Source of the DNA: Conexibacter sp.
GTDB lineage: Bacteria; Actinomycetota; Thermoleophilia; Solirubrobacterales; Solirubrobacteraceae
Reading direction: 5' to 3'
Length of the DNA stretch: 47,574 bases
NCBI GenBank assembly: GCA_025964325.1
Contig: JAOPZA010000052.1
Coordinates: 1 to 47,574 of the forward strand
In this document: positions 7,410 through 15,993 of the stretch, piece by piece
How the letters are laid out: each line of letters opens with the position of its first letter
How positions within the stretch are numbered: position 1 is the stretch's first letter
Position numbers and translations under genes: made by a program
The notes under the pieces: model-generated
The model's input: only the letters and a program-made list of their open reading frames with translations
The model's database searches: none
What the model was told of the DNA's origin: nothing

Positions 7410-8084
7410 ATGTCGTCCAGGGACTTCGGAGCGAAGCCGCGACGCCAATGGGCGCCCGACGCCCGCGCCCTCAGCGTGGTCGGCGACCGCTGGCTGATGG
7501 TGATCGTCCGCGACCTCGCCGCCGGCCCGCTGCGCCTCGACGAGCTGCGCCGCTGGCTGCCCGGCGTCTCGGCCGGTGCGCTCGAGGCGCGGCTCGTCCG
7601 GATGGTCGACGAGGGCCTGATCGCGCGGCGCCGCTACCGCTCGCTGCCGCCGCGCGTCGACCTCGAGCTGACCGAGCGCGGTCGCGAGCTGCTGACCGTG
7701 ATCGGCGAGCTCGCGCGCTGGGAGCTGCGCACGCACTGGTCGCGCCCGCGCGAGGACGAATGGGTCGACGTGGCGGCCTGCTTCCGGCTCGCGCCGTTCC
7801 TCGTCCCGGGCCCCGGCGCCGTCGACGGCGAATTGGGGCTGACGATCTCCGACGCGCACGATGCGAGCAACGAGGAGCGCTACGCGTTCGTGCGCGAGCG
7901 CGGCCGCGCGAAGGTCGAGCACCGACCGGCGTCCGGGGCCGACGCCGAGATCAACGGCAGCGAGGCGGCATGGGTCAGAGCGATCAGCCCGACGCACGAC
8001 CCGGACGAGCTCGACGTCGCCGGCGACCGCGGCCTCGCGCAGGGCTTCCTCGACCTCTTCGTCGTCGGCGCGCCGCGCGACTGA
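7410..8084 (+). CDS. HxlR-type winged-helix regulator with C-terminal SCP2-like domain
   Basis: A 224-residue regulator. The N-terminal half (residues 1-110) is an HxlR/DUF24 winged helix: ALSVVGDRWLMVIVRDLAAGP, then LRRWLPGVSAGALEARLVRMVDEGLI and the wing RYRSLPPRVDLELTERGREL. The C-terminal half (about 120-224) resembles the sterol-carrier-like ligand pocket often joined to this HTH in actinobacteria, though I am less sure of that domain. HxlR regulators usually respond to aldehydes, quinones or other electrophiles. The ATG at base 7410 follows an AGGGGG ribosome site; in-frame upstream codons cross the hairpin repeats and are rejected. No obvious target gene is adjacent. Confidence 0.82.
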   Translation: MSSRDFGAKPRRQWAPDARALSVVGDRWLMVIVRDLAAGPLRLDELRRWLPGVSAGALEARLVRMVDEGLIARRRYRSLPPRVDLELTERGRELLTVIGELARWELRTHWSRPREDEWVDVAACFRLAPFLVPGPGAVDGELGLTISDAHDASNEERYAFVRERGRAKVEHRPASGADAEINGSEAAWVRAISPTHDPDELDVAGDRGLAQGFLDLFVVGAPRD

Positions 8085-8109
8085 CCCGGCCGCCTCGCCG
8101 GCAAGGTTC

Positions 8110-8146
8110 TCGGCGACCGTCGCGTCCCCCACGCGACGGTCGCCGA
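8110..8146. terminator. Very stable hairpin after the HxlR-type gene
   Basis: Perfect 16-base-pair stem (8110-8125 with 8131-8146) closed by a CCCCC loop, starting 25 bases after the regulator stop. No U-run follows, but the stem is strong enough to act as a terminator or RNA 3'-end protector. Confidence 0.65.
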
Positions 8147-8168
8147 AGCCGAGGGCCGGCCGATGGCC

Positions 8169-8450
8169 CTACGGGCGGGTGGCGGTGCTGGCGCTCGGCT
8201 GGCGCGACCAGGGCGAGGCCCCGGGGTAGAAGACGCCGAGCCGCTCGTCGGGCTCGGGGCTCCGGGTCCACGTCCCCGCCCGGTCGCGCGCCTGGGCGCG
8301 CACCGCCACGCGCTGCCGATGGGGATGCGCCACGCCGCGTACCGGCGTGACGGTGCCTCCGTCGCGCCCGAGCGCCCCGTGCAGGAGAGCGTTCTTCGCG
8401 AGCCGGCGCACGTGTCGATCCCCGATCGACAGGTCTGTGAAGGTAATCAT
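8169..8450 (-). pseudogene. Possible remnant of a secreted beta-sandwich domain protein
   Basis: An open frame of 93 codons starting at the ATG at base 8450. The segment LLHGALGRDGGTVTPVRG, then VRAQARDRAGTWT, and later FYPGAS, faintly resembles Ig-like or carboxypeptidase-regulatory-like repeats of secreted actinobacterial proteins (rings of the kind G-D-G-x-P-x-x-G and a final YPG). It has no signal peptide, and the resemblance breaks between the two parts as if frameshifted. This is a weak call; the stretch may be non-coding. Confidence 0.25.
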
Positions 8451-8502
8451 TCGCAATTTGGAGAATGGTGAATAAAGCGCAGCGACAGACTGCCGTCGCT
8501 GC
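8413..8502. other. Two palindromes flanking an AT-richer patch in a poorly coding 0.77 kb gap
   Basis: The region 8085-8858 has no convincing intact gene. Besides the stem at 8110-8146 it holds TGTCGATC-CCC-GATCGACA (8413-8431) and GCAGCGAC...GTCGCTGC (8479-8502). On the complement strand the second is followed by CGCTTTATTC, which is terminator-like. Between them, bases 8436-8476 are clearly AT-richer than the surroundings (for example GGTAATCATTCGCAATTTGG). The patch could be a regulatory site or a scar of inserted DNA. I see nothing recognisable in 8503-8800. Confidence 0.4.
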
Positions 8503-8811
8503 CCCACTGTGCGAAACAGCCCGCTCAAGCGCGACTTCGCGATGCGGACGCTAACGGAGGCGGCCGGCATCAGTCAAGCGCCGAATTCAGGCCGGGGACG
8601 AATCCCGCCGGTCAGAACACACGCGCATTTCCAGCGCACAGCGGCAGGCTCGTTGTTCGCCTTCTTGAGGAAACGATCCGCATCGTCGCGACCTGGACGG
8701 ATGTACGAGGTCGAACGGTGAGCATCGGTTGAGCATTCGCTCGTGGCCCCTCCGCACTGCTTCGCGGGCGCCCGGCTGCCGGCCGATCTGACACGGAATC
8801 TTGGTACCCTC

Positions 8812-8832
8812 CGTTTCCGAATCCCGGAAACG
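8812..8832. promoter_or_regulatory. Inverted repeat, probable operator of the IclR-family gene
   Basis: CGTTTCCG-AATCC-CGGAAACG is a perfect 8-base inverted repeat 26 bases before the IclR start. IclR regulators usually bind such palindromes in their own promoter region, so autoregulation is likely. A CTGACA -35-like hexamer lies at 8788-8793, but no well-spaced -10 is visible. Confidence 0.5.
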
Positions 8833-8858
8833 AGGAGCGTCTCGAAATTCCCAGGCAG

Positions 8859-9647
8859 GTGAGGAATCCGGCGATCGTCCAGTCCGTCGCGCGCGGCTTC
8901 GATCTGCTCGAGGCCGTCGCGGCCGCCGACGAGGTCGGCCTCGTCGAGCTGGCGAATCAGACCGGCCTGCAGCCGAGCACGACGCATCGGCTGCTGACCA
9001 CGTTGATCGAGTGCGGCTACGTCGTGCAGAACCCGCAGACGAGCCGCTACCGGCTCAGCCACAAGGTGGTGGAGCTGGCGGGCGGCGCGGAGGCGCGGAT
9101 CGAGCGTCTGCGGACGGCCGTGCGCGGGCACCTCGTCGCGATCCGCGACATCACCGGCGAGACGACGAACCTCTGCGTGCTGGACCGCTTCACGATCGTC
9201 TACGCCGACCAGGTCGAGAGCCGTCGCACCGTCCGCATGTTCAGCGAGACCGGGCGGCGCGTGCCCGCGCACGCCTGCAGCGCCGGCAAGGCGATGCTCG
9301 CCTTCCAACCGCCGAACGCGCTCGGCGACCTGATGGCGCGCGCGCCGTTCGCCTCGCTCACGCCGCACACGCTGACGAGCCCCGAGCAGCTCGAGGGCGA
9401 GCTGCGACGCGCGCGCACGCGCGGGTACGCGATCGACCGCGAGGAGTTCGAGGAGGGCGTCGTCTGCGTCTCGGCGCCGATCTTCGGCCCGACCGGCGAC
9501 GTGCTGGCGGCGACCAGCGTCTCGGGTCCGGCTGCGCGGCTGCAGCGCGTCGACCTGGCCGAGCTGGGCGCGCTCGTGCGGGGCCGCATGCTCGAGGTCT
9601 CGCGCGAGCTCGGGCACCGGCCCGTCGAGGAGCCGGCGACGGCCTGA
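8859..9647 (+). CDS. IclR-family transcriptional regulator
   Basis: A 262-residue IclR protein. Residues 1-65 form the winged helix (AIVQSVARGFDLLEAV, then QTGLQPSTTHRLLTTLIECGYV). The C-terminal effector domain includes HACSAGKAMLAF, TLTSPEQLEGELRRARTRGYAIDREEFEEGVVCV (quoted in part as landmarks) and APIFGPTGDVLAATSVSGP. The GTG start at base 8859 puts the protein at normal length. The next gene downstream on the same strand, 105 bases away, is a class III aminotransferase that may be its target; this is an inference from position. Confidence 0.92.
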   Translation: MRNPAIVQSVARGFDLLEAVAAADEVGLVELANQTGLQPSTTHRLLTTLIECGYVVQNPQTSRYRLSHKVVELAGGAEARIERLRTAVRGHLVAIRDITGETTNLCVLDRFTIVYADQVESRRTVRMFSETGRRVPAHACSAGKAMLAFQPPNALGDLMARAPFASLTPHTLTSPEQLEGELRRARTRGYAIDREEFEEGVVCVSAPIFGPTGDVLAATSVSGPAARLQRVDLAELGALVRGRMLEVSRELGHRPVEEPATA

Positions 9648-9752
9648 GAGGCGGCGGCGCCCGGGCGGGCACGCCGCTGCACACAACTGGGCGGGACGAC
9701 GTTGGACACGCGCTCGGTTGCCGGCACTTCCCCGCATTGCGAGAGTAGGCGC

Positions 9753-11039
9753 ATGCCCTCCACCGAGCACACGGGAGCGCCGGCCGGCGACACGCGGCTG
9801 TGGCATCCCTTCTCCGACATGTCCGTCGTCCGCGCGGCCGAGTTCGTCGTCACGCGCGCCGACGGCGTGTGGGTGTGGGACGACCAGGACCGCCGCTACC
9901 TCGACGGCACCGCGAGCCTCTGGTACGCGAACGTCGGACACGGGCGCCGCGAGATCGCCGACGCCGCGCACGCCCAGATGCTGCGGCTGGAGACGTACTC
10001 GGCGTTCGGCGACTACGCGAACGAGCCGGCGCGCGAGCTCGCCGCCCGCATCGCCGACCTCGCCCCCGTCGACGACGCCCGCATCTTCTTCACGACCGGC
10101 GGAGGCGAGGCGATCGACACGGCCGCGAAGATCGTCCGCCGCTACTGGTCGGCGCGCCGCCAGCCCGAGCGGGTCCACCTGATCGGCCGCACGTCGGGAT
10201 ACCACGGGACGAACGGCTACGGCACGTCGATCGGCGGGATCGAGCCCAACCGCGCCGGCTTCGGCCCGCTGCTGCCGGGCACCTCGTCGGTGCAGCACGA
10301 CTCGCTCGAGGCGCTCGAGCGGGAGATCCTGCGCGTCGGCTCCGAACGCGTCGCGGCTGTCTTCGCCGAGCCGGTGATCTGCGCCGGCGGCCTCTACCCG
10401 CCGGCCGACGGCTACCTCGAGGGCGTACAGGCGATCTGCCAGGAGCACGGCGTCCTCTTCGTCGCCGACGAGGTGATCTGCGCCTGGGGTCGCCTCGGCG
10501 AGTGGTTCGGCTCGAACCGCTGGGAGCTGCGGCCCGACCTGATCACCTTCGCGAAGGGCGTCACGAGCGGCTACCTGCCGCTCGGCGGCGTCGTCGTCTC
10601 GGGCACGGTCGCCGAGCCGTTCTGGGACGAGCCGGGGAACGTGCTGCGCCACGGCGCGACCTACTCGGCCCACGCGACCTGCTGCGCGGCCGCCGCGGCC
10701 AACCTCGACCTGCTGGCGCAGGACGGGCTCGTCGCGCGCGGGCGCGAGCTGGAGCGCGAGCTGCTCGCGGCGCTGACGCCGCTCGCCGAGCACGAGCTGG
10801 TCCGCCAGGTGCGCGGCGGCGTCGGGCTGCTGGCCGCGGTCGAGATCGCGCCCGAGCACCTGCGTGGCGGCGCGACGGTGCAGGAGGTCTTCCAGGCGGC
10901 GCGCGAGCGGGGCGTGATCGTCCGCCCGCTCGCCAGCGGACTCGCCCTCTCGCCGCCGCTCATCGTCAGCCCCGCGGAGATCGCGCTGGCGGCGCGGACG
11001 CTGGAGCACGCGCTCGACGCCGTGCTCGCCGTCCACTGA
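9753..11039 (+). CDS. Class III (omega-type) aminotransferase
   Basis: PLP-dependent aminotransferase of 428 residues from the ATG at base 9753; an upstream in-frame start at 9702 adds 17 unlikely residues. Fold-type I, subgroup II signatures are present: WHPFSDM near residue 17, the Gly-rich FFTTGGGEAIDTAAKIVRRYW near 112-132, the cofactor Asp in VADEVICAWGR (D239) and the PLP lysine K268 in ITFAKGVTSGYLPLGGVVVS. Such enzymes move an amino group from an amine, beta-alanine, taurine or similar to pyruvate or 2-oxoglutarate; the exact donor cannot be read from sequence. The IclR regulator directly upstream suggests an inducible catabolic role. Confidence 0.9.
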   Translation: MPSTEHTGAPAGDTRLWHPFSDMSVVRAAEFVVTRADGVWVWDDQDRRYLDGTASLWYANVGHGRREIADAAHAQMLRLETYSAFGDYANEPARELAARIADLAPVDDARIFFTTGGGEAIDTAAKIVRRYWSARRQPERVHLIGRTSGYHGTNGYGTSIGGIEPNRAGFGPLLPGTSSVQHDSLEALEREILRVGSERVAAVFAEPVICAGGLYPPADGYLEGVQAICQEHGVLFVADEVICAWGRLGEWFGSNRWELRPDLITFAKGVTSGYLPLGGVVVSGTVAEPFWDEPGNVLRHGATYSAHATCCAAAAANLDLLAQDGLVARGRELERELLAALTPLAEHELVRQVRGGVGLLAAVEIAPEHLRGGATVQEVFQAARERGVIVRPLASGLALSPPLIVSPAEIALAARTLEHALDAVLAVH

Positions 11040-11105
11040 GCGCGAGCGGCCCGACGGAGCGCCGATGCGCCACTTCGCTGGCCGCCGGGTGATTTGATAA
11101 AAGTT

Positions 11106-11124
11106 TGTCTGCTGTCGACAGACA
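11106..11124. terminator. Palindromes between two convergent genes
   Basis: TGTCTG (11106-11111) pairs with CAGACA (11119-11124), or alternatively CTGTCGACAG (11112-11121) is a perfect palindrome. On the complement strand the structure is followed by AACTTTTATC, giving a fair terminator for the glutathionyl-hydroquinone reductase gene. On the plus strand it lies about 65 bases after the aminotransferase stop. The rest of 11040-11264 shows GC-rich inverted segments but no gene. Confidence 0.45.
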
Positions 11125-11264
11125 GCGGCCCCGGCCACGCTGCCCCGCGTGGCTTGGAACCGGCCGGTCGCGCTCCCCCTGGCGCGGCCGGCCACCCTTC
11201 CTGCCCGGGAAGGAGCCCGAAGCGCGCCGGCTGCGCCAGGCGGCCGGCCACTTCTTGCTTCTCG

Positions 11265-12212
11265 TTACGCCCCGACGTGCTCCCGCCCGTGCGGGCGGTC
11301 GAGGTCGAGCGCGGGGCCTCTCGGGACGATCCGCGTCGGGTTGAGCTGCGGGTGCGTGCCGTAGTAGTGGCGCTTGATCTGGTCGAAGTCGACGGTCGCG
11401 GCGATCCCGGGCTGCTGGAAGAGGTCGCGCAGGTAGCCCGACAGGTGCTCGTAGTCGGCGATCCGCCGCAGGTTGCACTTGAAGTGGCCGACGTAGACGG
11501 CGTCGAAGCGCACGAGCGTGACGAAGAGCCGCCAATCGGCCTCGGTGATCGCGTCGCCGAGCAGGTAGCGGCGCGTCGCGAGCCGCTCGTCGAGCCAGTC
11601 GAGGGAGGCGAACAGCTCGTCGAATGCCTCCTCGTAGGCCGCCTGCCGCGTCGCGAAGCCGGCCTTGTAGACGCCGTTGTTGACGGTGTCGTAGACGCGT
11701 GCGTTGAGCGCGTCGATCTCGCCGCGGTCAGCGGCGGGATAGAGGTCGATCGAGGGATCGCCGTAGGCGTCGAACGCGGAGTTCAGCATCCGCACGATGT
11801 CGGCGCTCTCGTTGTTGACGATCCGCCGCGTCTCGGTGTCCCACAGCACGGGGACCGTCACACGACCCTGGAAATCCGGGTCGCTCGCAAGGTAGGCCTC
11901 CGAGAGGAAGGCGAAGCCGTTGATCGGATCGGGCTCCTCGGTCGTGAAGCGCCAGCCGCGCTCGTCGCGGACGGGGTCGACGACGGTGATCGAGATCACG
12001 TCCTCGAGCCGCTTGAGCTGGCGCACGATCACCGCGCGGGAGGCCCACGGACAGGCGAGCGAGACGTAGAGGTGGTAGCGGCCGGGAACGGCCGGATAGC
12101 CGCTCGAGCCGTCGGCCGTGACCCAGTCGCGGAACGTGCTCTGCTGCCGCACGAACGCGCCGCGGCGGTCGGATTCGCGCGGGAACTGCGCGGTGCTGCC
12201 GGACGTGCTCAT
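11265..12212 (-). CDS. Glutathionyl-hydroquinone reductase (Xi-class glutathione transferase, YqjG/ECM4-like)
   Basis: A 315-residue Xi-class glutathione S-transferase-fold reductase. The catalytic cysteine is C54 in the family motif LACPWASRAV. The long N-terminal arm (ESDRRGAFVRQQSTFRDWV), the TVPVLWDTETRRIVNNES thiol-binding segment and the C-terminal HPQLNPTRIVPRGPALD are all typical. These enzymes reduce glutathionyl-hydroquinones; in actinobacteria without glutathione the thiol partner is uncertain (mycothiol is possible). The ATG at base 12212 follows a GGGAGG ribosome site. It is divergent from the phosphoribosyltransferase gene, with 76 bases between the starts. Confidence 0.93.
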   Translation of the reverse strand: MSTSGSTAQFPRESDRRGAFVRQQSTFRDWVTADGSSGYPAVPGRYHLYVSLACPWASRAVIVRQLKRLEDVISITVVDPVRDERGWRFTTEEPDPINGFAFLSEAYLASDPDFQGRVTVPVLWDTETRRIVNNESADIVRMLNSAFDAYGDPSIDLYPAADRGEIDALNARVYDTVNNGVYKAGFATRQAAYEEAFDELFASLDWLDERLATRRYLLGDAITEADWRLFVTLVRFDAVYVGHFKCNLRRIADYEHLSGYLRDLFQQPGIAATVDFDQIKRHYYGTHPQLNPTRIVPRGPALDLDRPHGREHVGA

Positions 12213-12288
12213 CGAGCCTCCCAAGATCGTTGCATGCACAACTACTGTAGCGGGCGACGACGCGCCCTGCCTCGCTACGCTGGCGGGC

Positions 12289-12819
12289 ATGGCATCGACG
12301 CGCGAGGGAGGGAACGACGCGGTCCCCGACGAGCGCGAGCTGATGACCTGGCCGGAGCTCGGCGTCGCCTCGCGGCTGCTGGCCCAGCAGGTCCACGACG
12401 ACGGCTACCGCCCCGACATCGTCTTCGCGATCGCGCGCGGCGGGCTGCTGGTCGCGGCGACGATGGCGTACGCGCTCGGCGTCAAGAACACGTACACGAT
12501 GAACGTCGAGTTCTACACCGACGTCGACACGCGGATGGAGCTGCCGATCATCCTGCCGCCGGTCCCCGAGCTGGTCCAGCTCGAGGACGCGAAGCTGCTG
12601 ATCGCCGACGACGTCGCCGACACCGGCGCCACGCTGGCCCTCGTGCGCGAGTTCTGCGAGGGGAAAGTCGCAGAGGTGCGCACCGCCGTGCTCTACGAGA
12701 AGCCACGATCTCTCGTCAGATGCGATTACGTGTGGCGACGGACCGAGCGCTGGATCACCTTCCCATGGAGCGCGGAGGCGCCGGTCGGCTCCCCGCCGGC
12801 CGCGCGGCCGACCGGTTGA
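12289..12819 (+). CDS. Type I phosphoribosyltransferase
   Basis: A 176-residue PRTase-fold protein. The PRPP-binding motif is LLIADDVADTGATLALV (about residues 103-119) and the hood/PPi loop is FAIARGGLLVAATMAYALG (about 44-62). The sequence resembles archaeal-type hypoxanthine/xanthine-guanine-like PRTases, but substrate choice cannot be set from sequence. The ATG at 12289 begins the alignable part; in-frame codons upstream run across the divergent promoter. Its last 55 bases overlap the start of the following helicase gene in another frame. Its stop is TTGA-overlapped with an alternative TTG start of that gene, so the pair is probably co-translated. Confidence 0.88.
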   Translation: MASTREGGNDAVPDERELMTWPELGVASRLLAQQVHDDGYRPDIVFAIARGGLLVAATMAYALGVKNTYTMNVEFYTDVDTRMELPIILPPVPELVQLEDAKLLIADDVADTGATLALVREFCEGKVAEVRTAVLYEKPRSLVRCDYVWRRTERWITFPWSAEAPVGSPPAARPTG

Positions 12820-15005
12820 GCCGGGCGGCGGCGACCCCGCCGGCCGACGGGGACCCGTTCGCCGGCGACGTGCTCGTGCGGTCGCGGCGGTTCGCCAGCG
12901 AGGAGAGCGGCTTCGCGGTCCTGGACGGCGAGGTCGGCGGCGAGCGCGTCGTCCTCGTCGGTCCGCTCGTCCATCTCGAGGAGGGCGAGCGCGCGACCGT
13001 CACCGGCGTCTGGGTGCGCGACCCGCGCTACGGGCCGCAGGTGAAGGTGCGCGAGGCGCATCCGGCCGCGCTCGCGGGCGACGACGCGCTCGCCGCCTAC
13101 CTGCGCAGAGTCCGCCACATCGGCGCGCGCCGCGCCGCCGGGCTCCTGGCCGCGCACGGCGACCAGGTGCTGAGCGCGATCGACGCCGATCCGCGGGCGG
13201 CGTTCGCACACGCCGGCCTCTCCCCCGCGCGCGCCTCCGAGGCCGCGCACTCGTGGGACGCGCTGCGCGCGACGCGCTCGCTCCACCTGCTGCTGGCGCC
13301 GCGCGGCCTCGCCCACCTCGCCAACCGCATCCACAAGCACTACGGCGACCGCGCGTACCGGATCGTGCGCGAGCAGCCGTACGAGCTGACGGCCGTCTTC
13401 GGCGTCGGCTTCCCGACCGCCGACGCGATCGCGCACGGCGTCGGCGTGCCGCCGCAGAGCCCGGCCCGCGCGCGTGCCGCGCTGCTGCACGTGCTCGCCG
13501 AGGCCGAGCGGGACGGCTCGACCTGCCTGCCGGCCGGGGTGCTGTGCGCGCGCGCCGGGGAGCTGCTGGGGCTCGCCTCGCCGGGGATCGAGCTGCTGCG
13601 CGAGCTGGCCGAGCACGGCGACGTCGAGCTCGACCAGGACGCCGAGGCGACCTGGGTCTACCGCGCCGAGACCGCGCAGCTGGAGCGCGAGCTGGCGGAG
13701 CGGGTGCACGAGCTGCTGACCGGCGGCTCCTCGGAGAAGCTGGCGGCGCCCGACGAGCCGCCGAGTGGCGTGCTGCCGGACGGCGTCGAGCTGGCGCCGG
13801 AGCAGTGGGCGGGCGTGCAGGGTGCGTTCGTCCACCGCCTCTCGCTCGTGACCGGCGGCCCGGGCACGGGCAAGACGGCCTCGATCCGGATGATCGGCGC
13901 GGTCGCGATCGCGCAGGGTGCGCACGTGCTGCTGGCGGCGCCGACCGGGCGCGCGGCGCTGCGGATGACGGAGGCGACGGGGCTCGACGCGACGACCGTC
14001 CACTCGGCGCTCGGGTGGATCCCCGGGCAGGGGCCGACGCACGACGCGGACGCGCCGCTGCGCTGCGACCTGCTGATCGTCGACGAGACCTCGATGGCGA
14101 ACCTCGAGCTGCTCGTCACGCTGCTGCGCGCGATCGGCGCCGGCACGCACGTCGTGCTGGTCGGCGACGCCGACCAGCTCGCCCCGGTCGGCGCCGGCAA
14201 GCCGTTCGCGGAGCTGGTCGGCTCCGGGCTCGTGCCGACCGCGCGGCTCGCCCACATCTTCCGCCAAGCGGCCGGCAGCATGATCGTGCAGGGCGCGCAC
14301 GCGATCCGCGCGGGACGGCCGCCGTCGTTCGCGCGCTCGGAGGAAATGCGCCACGACCTCTTCCTGATCGCGCGCGAGGACCCGGTCGCCGCCCGCGACG
14401 AGATCGTCAGCCTCGTCAGCGAGCGGCTGCCGGCGCACTACGGCGTCGACCCGCTCAGCGAGATCCAGGTCTTCGCGCCCGTCTATCGGGGCGAGCTGGG
14501 GATCGACGCGATCAACGGCGCGCTGCGGGACGCGCTCAATCCCGCCGGCGCGCCGGTCGGCAACGGCCGCCTGCGGATCGGCGACAAGCTGATGCTGGTC
14601 GGGCGCAACCTGCACGACCTCGGCGTCATGAACGGGACGCTGCTGCGGCTGTTGGAGGAGCTGGAGGACGGCGGCGAGGAGGACGACGGCGACGGCGGGC
14701 TGCTCGTGAGCGCCGACGGCCGCGCGCTCGTCGAGATCCCCGCCGCGGAGGTGCGCGGGCTGCAGCTCGCGTACGCCTGCTCGGTCCATCGCGGCCAGGG
14801 GATCGAGCTGCCGATCGCGATCGTCGTCGCGCACCCGGCCGCCGGCGGCCGCTTCCTGCGTCGCGAGATGCTCTACACCGCGATCACCCGCTCGACCGTC
14901 GCCACCGTCGTCGTCGGCACCCGCGAGATGGTCGCGCGCGCTGCCCGCACGGCGGACACGGGCCGGCGTCACAGCCGGCTGGCCGCGCGGCTCGAGCGGG
15001 CGTGA
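12765..15005 (+). CDS. recD2: RecD2-like superfamily 1 DNA helicase
   Basis: About 746 residues from the ATG at 12765. An alternative TTG start at 12816 (728 residues or so) overlaps the upstream stop codon and may be the true one. The N-terminal region has the OB/helix-hairpin-helix layout of RecD2 (GPLVHLEEGERATVTGVWV, then RRVRHIGARRAAGLL). The SF1B helicase motifs are in order: Walker A TGGPGTGKT ending at residue 371, Walker B DETSM from residue 440, VLVGDADQLAPVGAGKPF, the motif IV-type arginine in HIFRQAAGSMIV, and SVHRGQGIELPIAIV from residue 673 followed by LYTAITRS. RecD2 works without RecBC as a 5'-3' helicase in DNA repair. No recB or recC is nearby. Confidence 0.93.
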   Translation: MERGGAGRLPAGRAADRLSRAAATPPADGDPFAGDVLVRSRRFASEESGFAVLDGEVGGERVVLVGPLVHLEEGERATVTGVWVRDPRYGPQVKVREAHPAALAGDDALAAYLRRVRHIGARRAAGLLAAHGDQVLSAIDADPRAAFAHAGLSPARASEAAHSWDALRATRSLHLLLAPRGLAHLANRIHKHYGDRAYRIVREQPYELTAVFGVGFPTADAIAHGVGVPPQSPARARAALLHVLAEAERDGSTCLPAGVLCARAGELLGLASPGIELLRELAEHGDVELDQDAEATWVYRAETAQLERELAERVHELLTGGSSEKLAAPDEPPSGVLPDGVELAPEQWAGVQGAFVHRLSLVTGGPGTGKTASIRMIGAVAIAQGAHVLLAAPTGRAALRMTEATGLDATTVHSALGWIPGQGPTHDADAPLRCDLLIVDETSMANLELLVTLLRAIGAGTHVVLVGDADQLAPVGAGKPFAELVGSGLVPTARLAHIFRQAAGSMIVQGAHAIRAGRPPSFARSEEMRHDLFLIAREDPVAARDEIVSLVSERLPAHYGVDPLSEIQVFAPVYRGELGIDAINGALRDALNPAGAPVGNGRLRIGDKLMLVGRNLHDLGVMNGTLLRLLEELEDGGEEDDGDGGLLVSADGRALVEIPAAEVRGLQLAYACSVHRGQGIELPIAIVVAHPAAGGRFLRREMLYTAITRSTVATVVVGTREMVARAARTADTGRRHSRLAARLERA

Positions 15006-15089
15006 GGCTGCCCGCCGGGCCGGCCTGCGTCGACGGCTGCTCGCGAGCCGATCGCCGACGTCGACGCCGTCGCGCGCCGGGCCGTATCG

Positions 15090-15119
15090 TTTCCGACAGT
15101 AAACCGAAAACCGTAATTC
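15090..15119 (+). promoter_or_regulatory. Candidate promoter/operator of the first FCD GntR gene
   Basis: TTTCCG (15090-15095) and TAATTC (15114-15119) are spaced 18 bases and could be a promoter for the GntR gene about 150 bases downstream. Overlapping it, CGAAAACCGTAATT (15105-15118) matches 11 of 14 positions of the box CGAAAACGGTAAAC found at 29536-29549 before the ABC permease. A common regulator is therefore plausible. No gene is seen in 15006-15267. Confidence 0.4.
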
Positions 15120-15267
15120 TGCGGCCGCGACGCGCGACCCGCAGCTCCGCGCCGTCGCGTGTGCGAAGCTCGGCGCACCCGCGCCGCCGCTGCGGGAGCC
15201 GGGCGAGCGCCCGCAGCGCGCGCCGCCGCATCCCTGACCACGCCTGACGAGGACACCGATCGACCAG

Positions 15268-15993
15268 ATGACGAGCCTCAACCTCGGCCGCCACGCCACG
15301 CCGTCGCCGGTGCTCGCGCCCGGCCAGCACGCCGTCAAGCTCGATCGCAGCGTCTACTCCGGCCGCGTCGCGTCGATCCTGCGGGAGGCGATCATCGAGG
15401 GCGAGCTGACGGCGGAGGCGCCGCTCGTCGAGGCGCGCCTGGCGGAGCAGCTCTCGGTCAGCCGCGGCCCCGTCCGCAACGCTTTGCAGGTGCTCGAGGG
15501 CGAGGGGCTCGTGCGCACGCGACCGAACGGCCGCACCGTCGTCGTCGGCTTCGACGCCGCCGATCTCGAGGACCTCACGGGCGTGCGCTACGAGCTGGAG
15601 GCGGCGGCGATCCGGCGCGGCGTCGAACGGCGCGCCGACATCGCACCGGTGCAGGAGGCGTTCGCCGCGATCGAGCGCGAGGGCGCCTCGACGCAGCGAC
15701 TCGTCGACCTCGACATCGATTTCCACCTGCGCCTGCTGGAGCTCTCCGGGAGCCGCTTCCTGACGCAGGCATGGCTCGCGATCGCGCCGGTGATCCACAC
15801 CGTCATAACGATCGGCAACCGCCGCCTCGCCGAGCGCGAGCCGGAGCAGAACTTCGCCCGCATCGTCGACGCCCACCGGCCGCTCGTCGCGGCGATCGCC
15901 CGCTACGACGCGAGACGCGCGACCGCGCTGCTGGCGAAGCAGTTCGACGTCACGACGTCGATGTTCAGCGGCCGCACGGTGGAGCGGGCCTAG
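15268..15993 (+). CDS. GntR-family regulator, FCD (FadR-like) type
   Basis: A 241-residue regulator. The winged helix spans about 25-95 (VASILREAIIEGELTAEAPL, LAEQLSVSRGPVRNALQVL, GLVRTRPNGRTVVVGF). The all-helical FCD domain follows, with the metal-site residues D and H in LDIDFHLRLLELSGS and a later H in IVDAHRPLV. It is strikingly similar to the second GntR gene in the opposing operon (24895-25665), about two thirds identical across the HTH. Its TAG stop shares the CTAG tetranucleotide with the stop of the convergent E2 gene. It probably controls the adjacent catabolic operon. Confidence 0.92.
   Translation: MTSLNLGRHATPSPVLAPGQHAVKLDRSVYSGRVASILREAIIEGELTAEAPLVEARLAEQLSVSRGPVRNALQVLEGEGLVRTRPNGRTVVVGFDAADLEDLTGVRYELEAAAIRRGVERRADIAPVQEAFAAIEREGASTQRLVDLDIDFHLRLLELSGSRFLTQAWLAIAPVIHTVITIGNRRLAEREPEQNFARIVDAHRPLVAAIARYDARRATALLAKQFDVTTSMFSGRTVERA

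Noticed and set aside
8436-8470. Possible Fur/Zur-type metal box around GGTAATCATTCGCAATTTGG
   Set aside because: Only a partial match to TGAAAATGATTTTCA-type boxes, imperfect symmetry, and no metal-transport gene beside it.
8509-8721. A 70-codon plus-strand frame in the gap before the IclR gene
   Set aside because: No ribosome site, no family resemblance and mixed codon use; likely spacer.
12230-12245. TGCACAACTACTG between the GST-like and phosphoribosyltransferase genes, like the TetR cluster operator
   Set aside because: Only nine bases match the operator, the other half-site is missing, and the genes have no link to that pathway.
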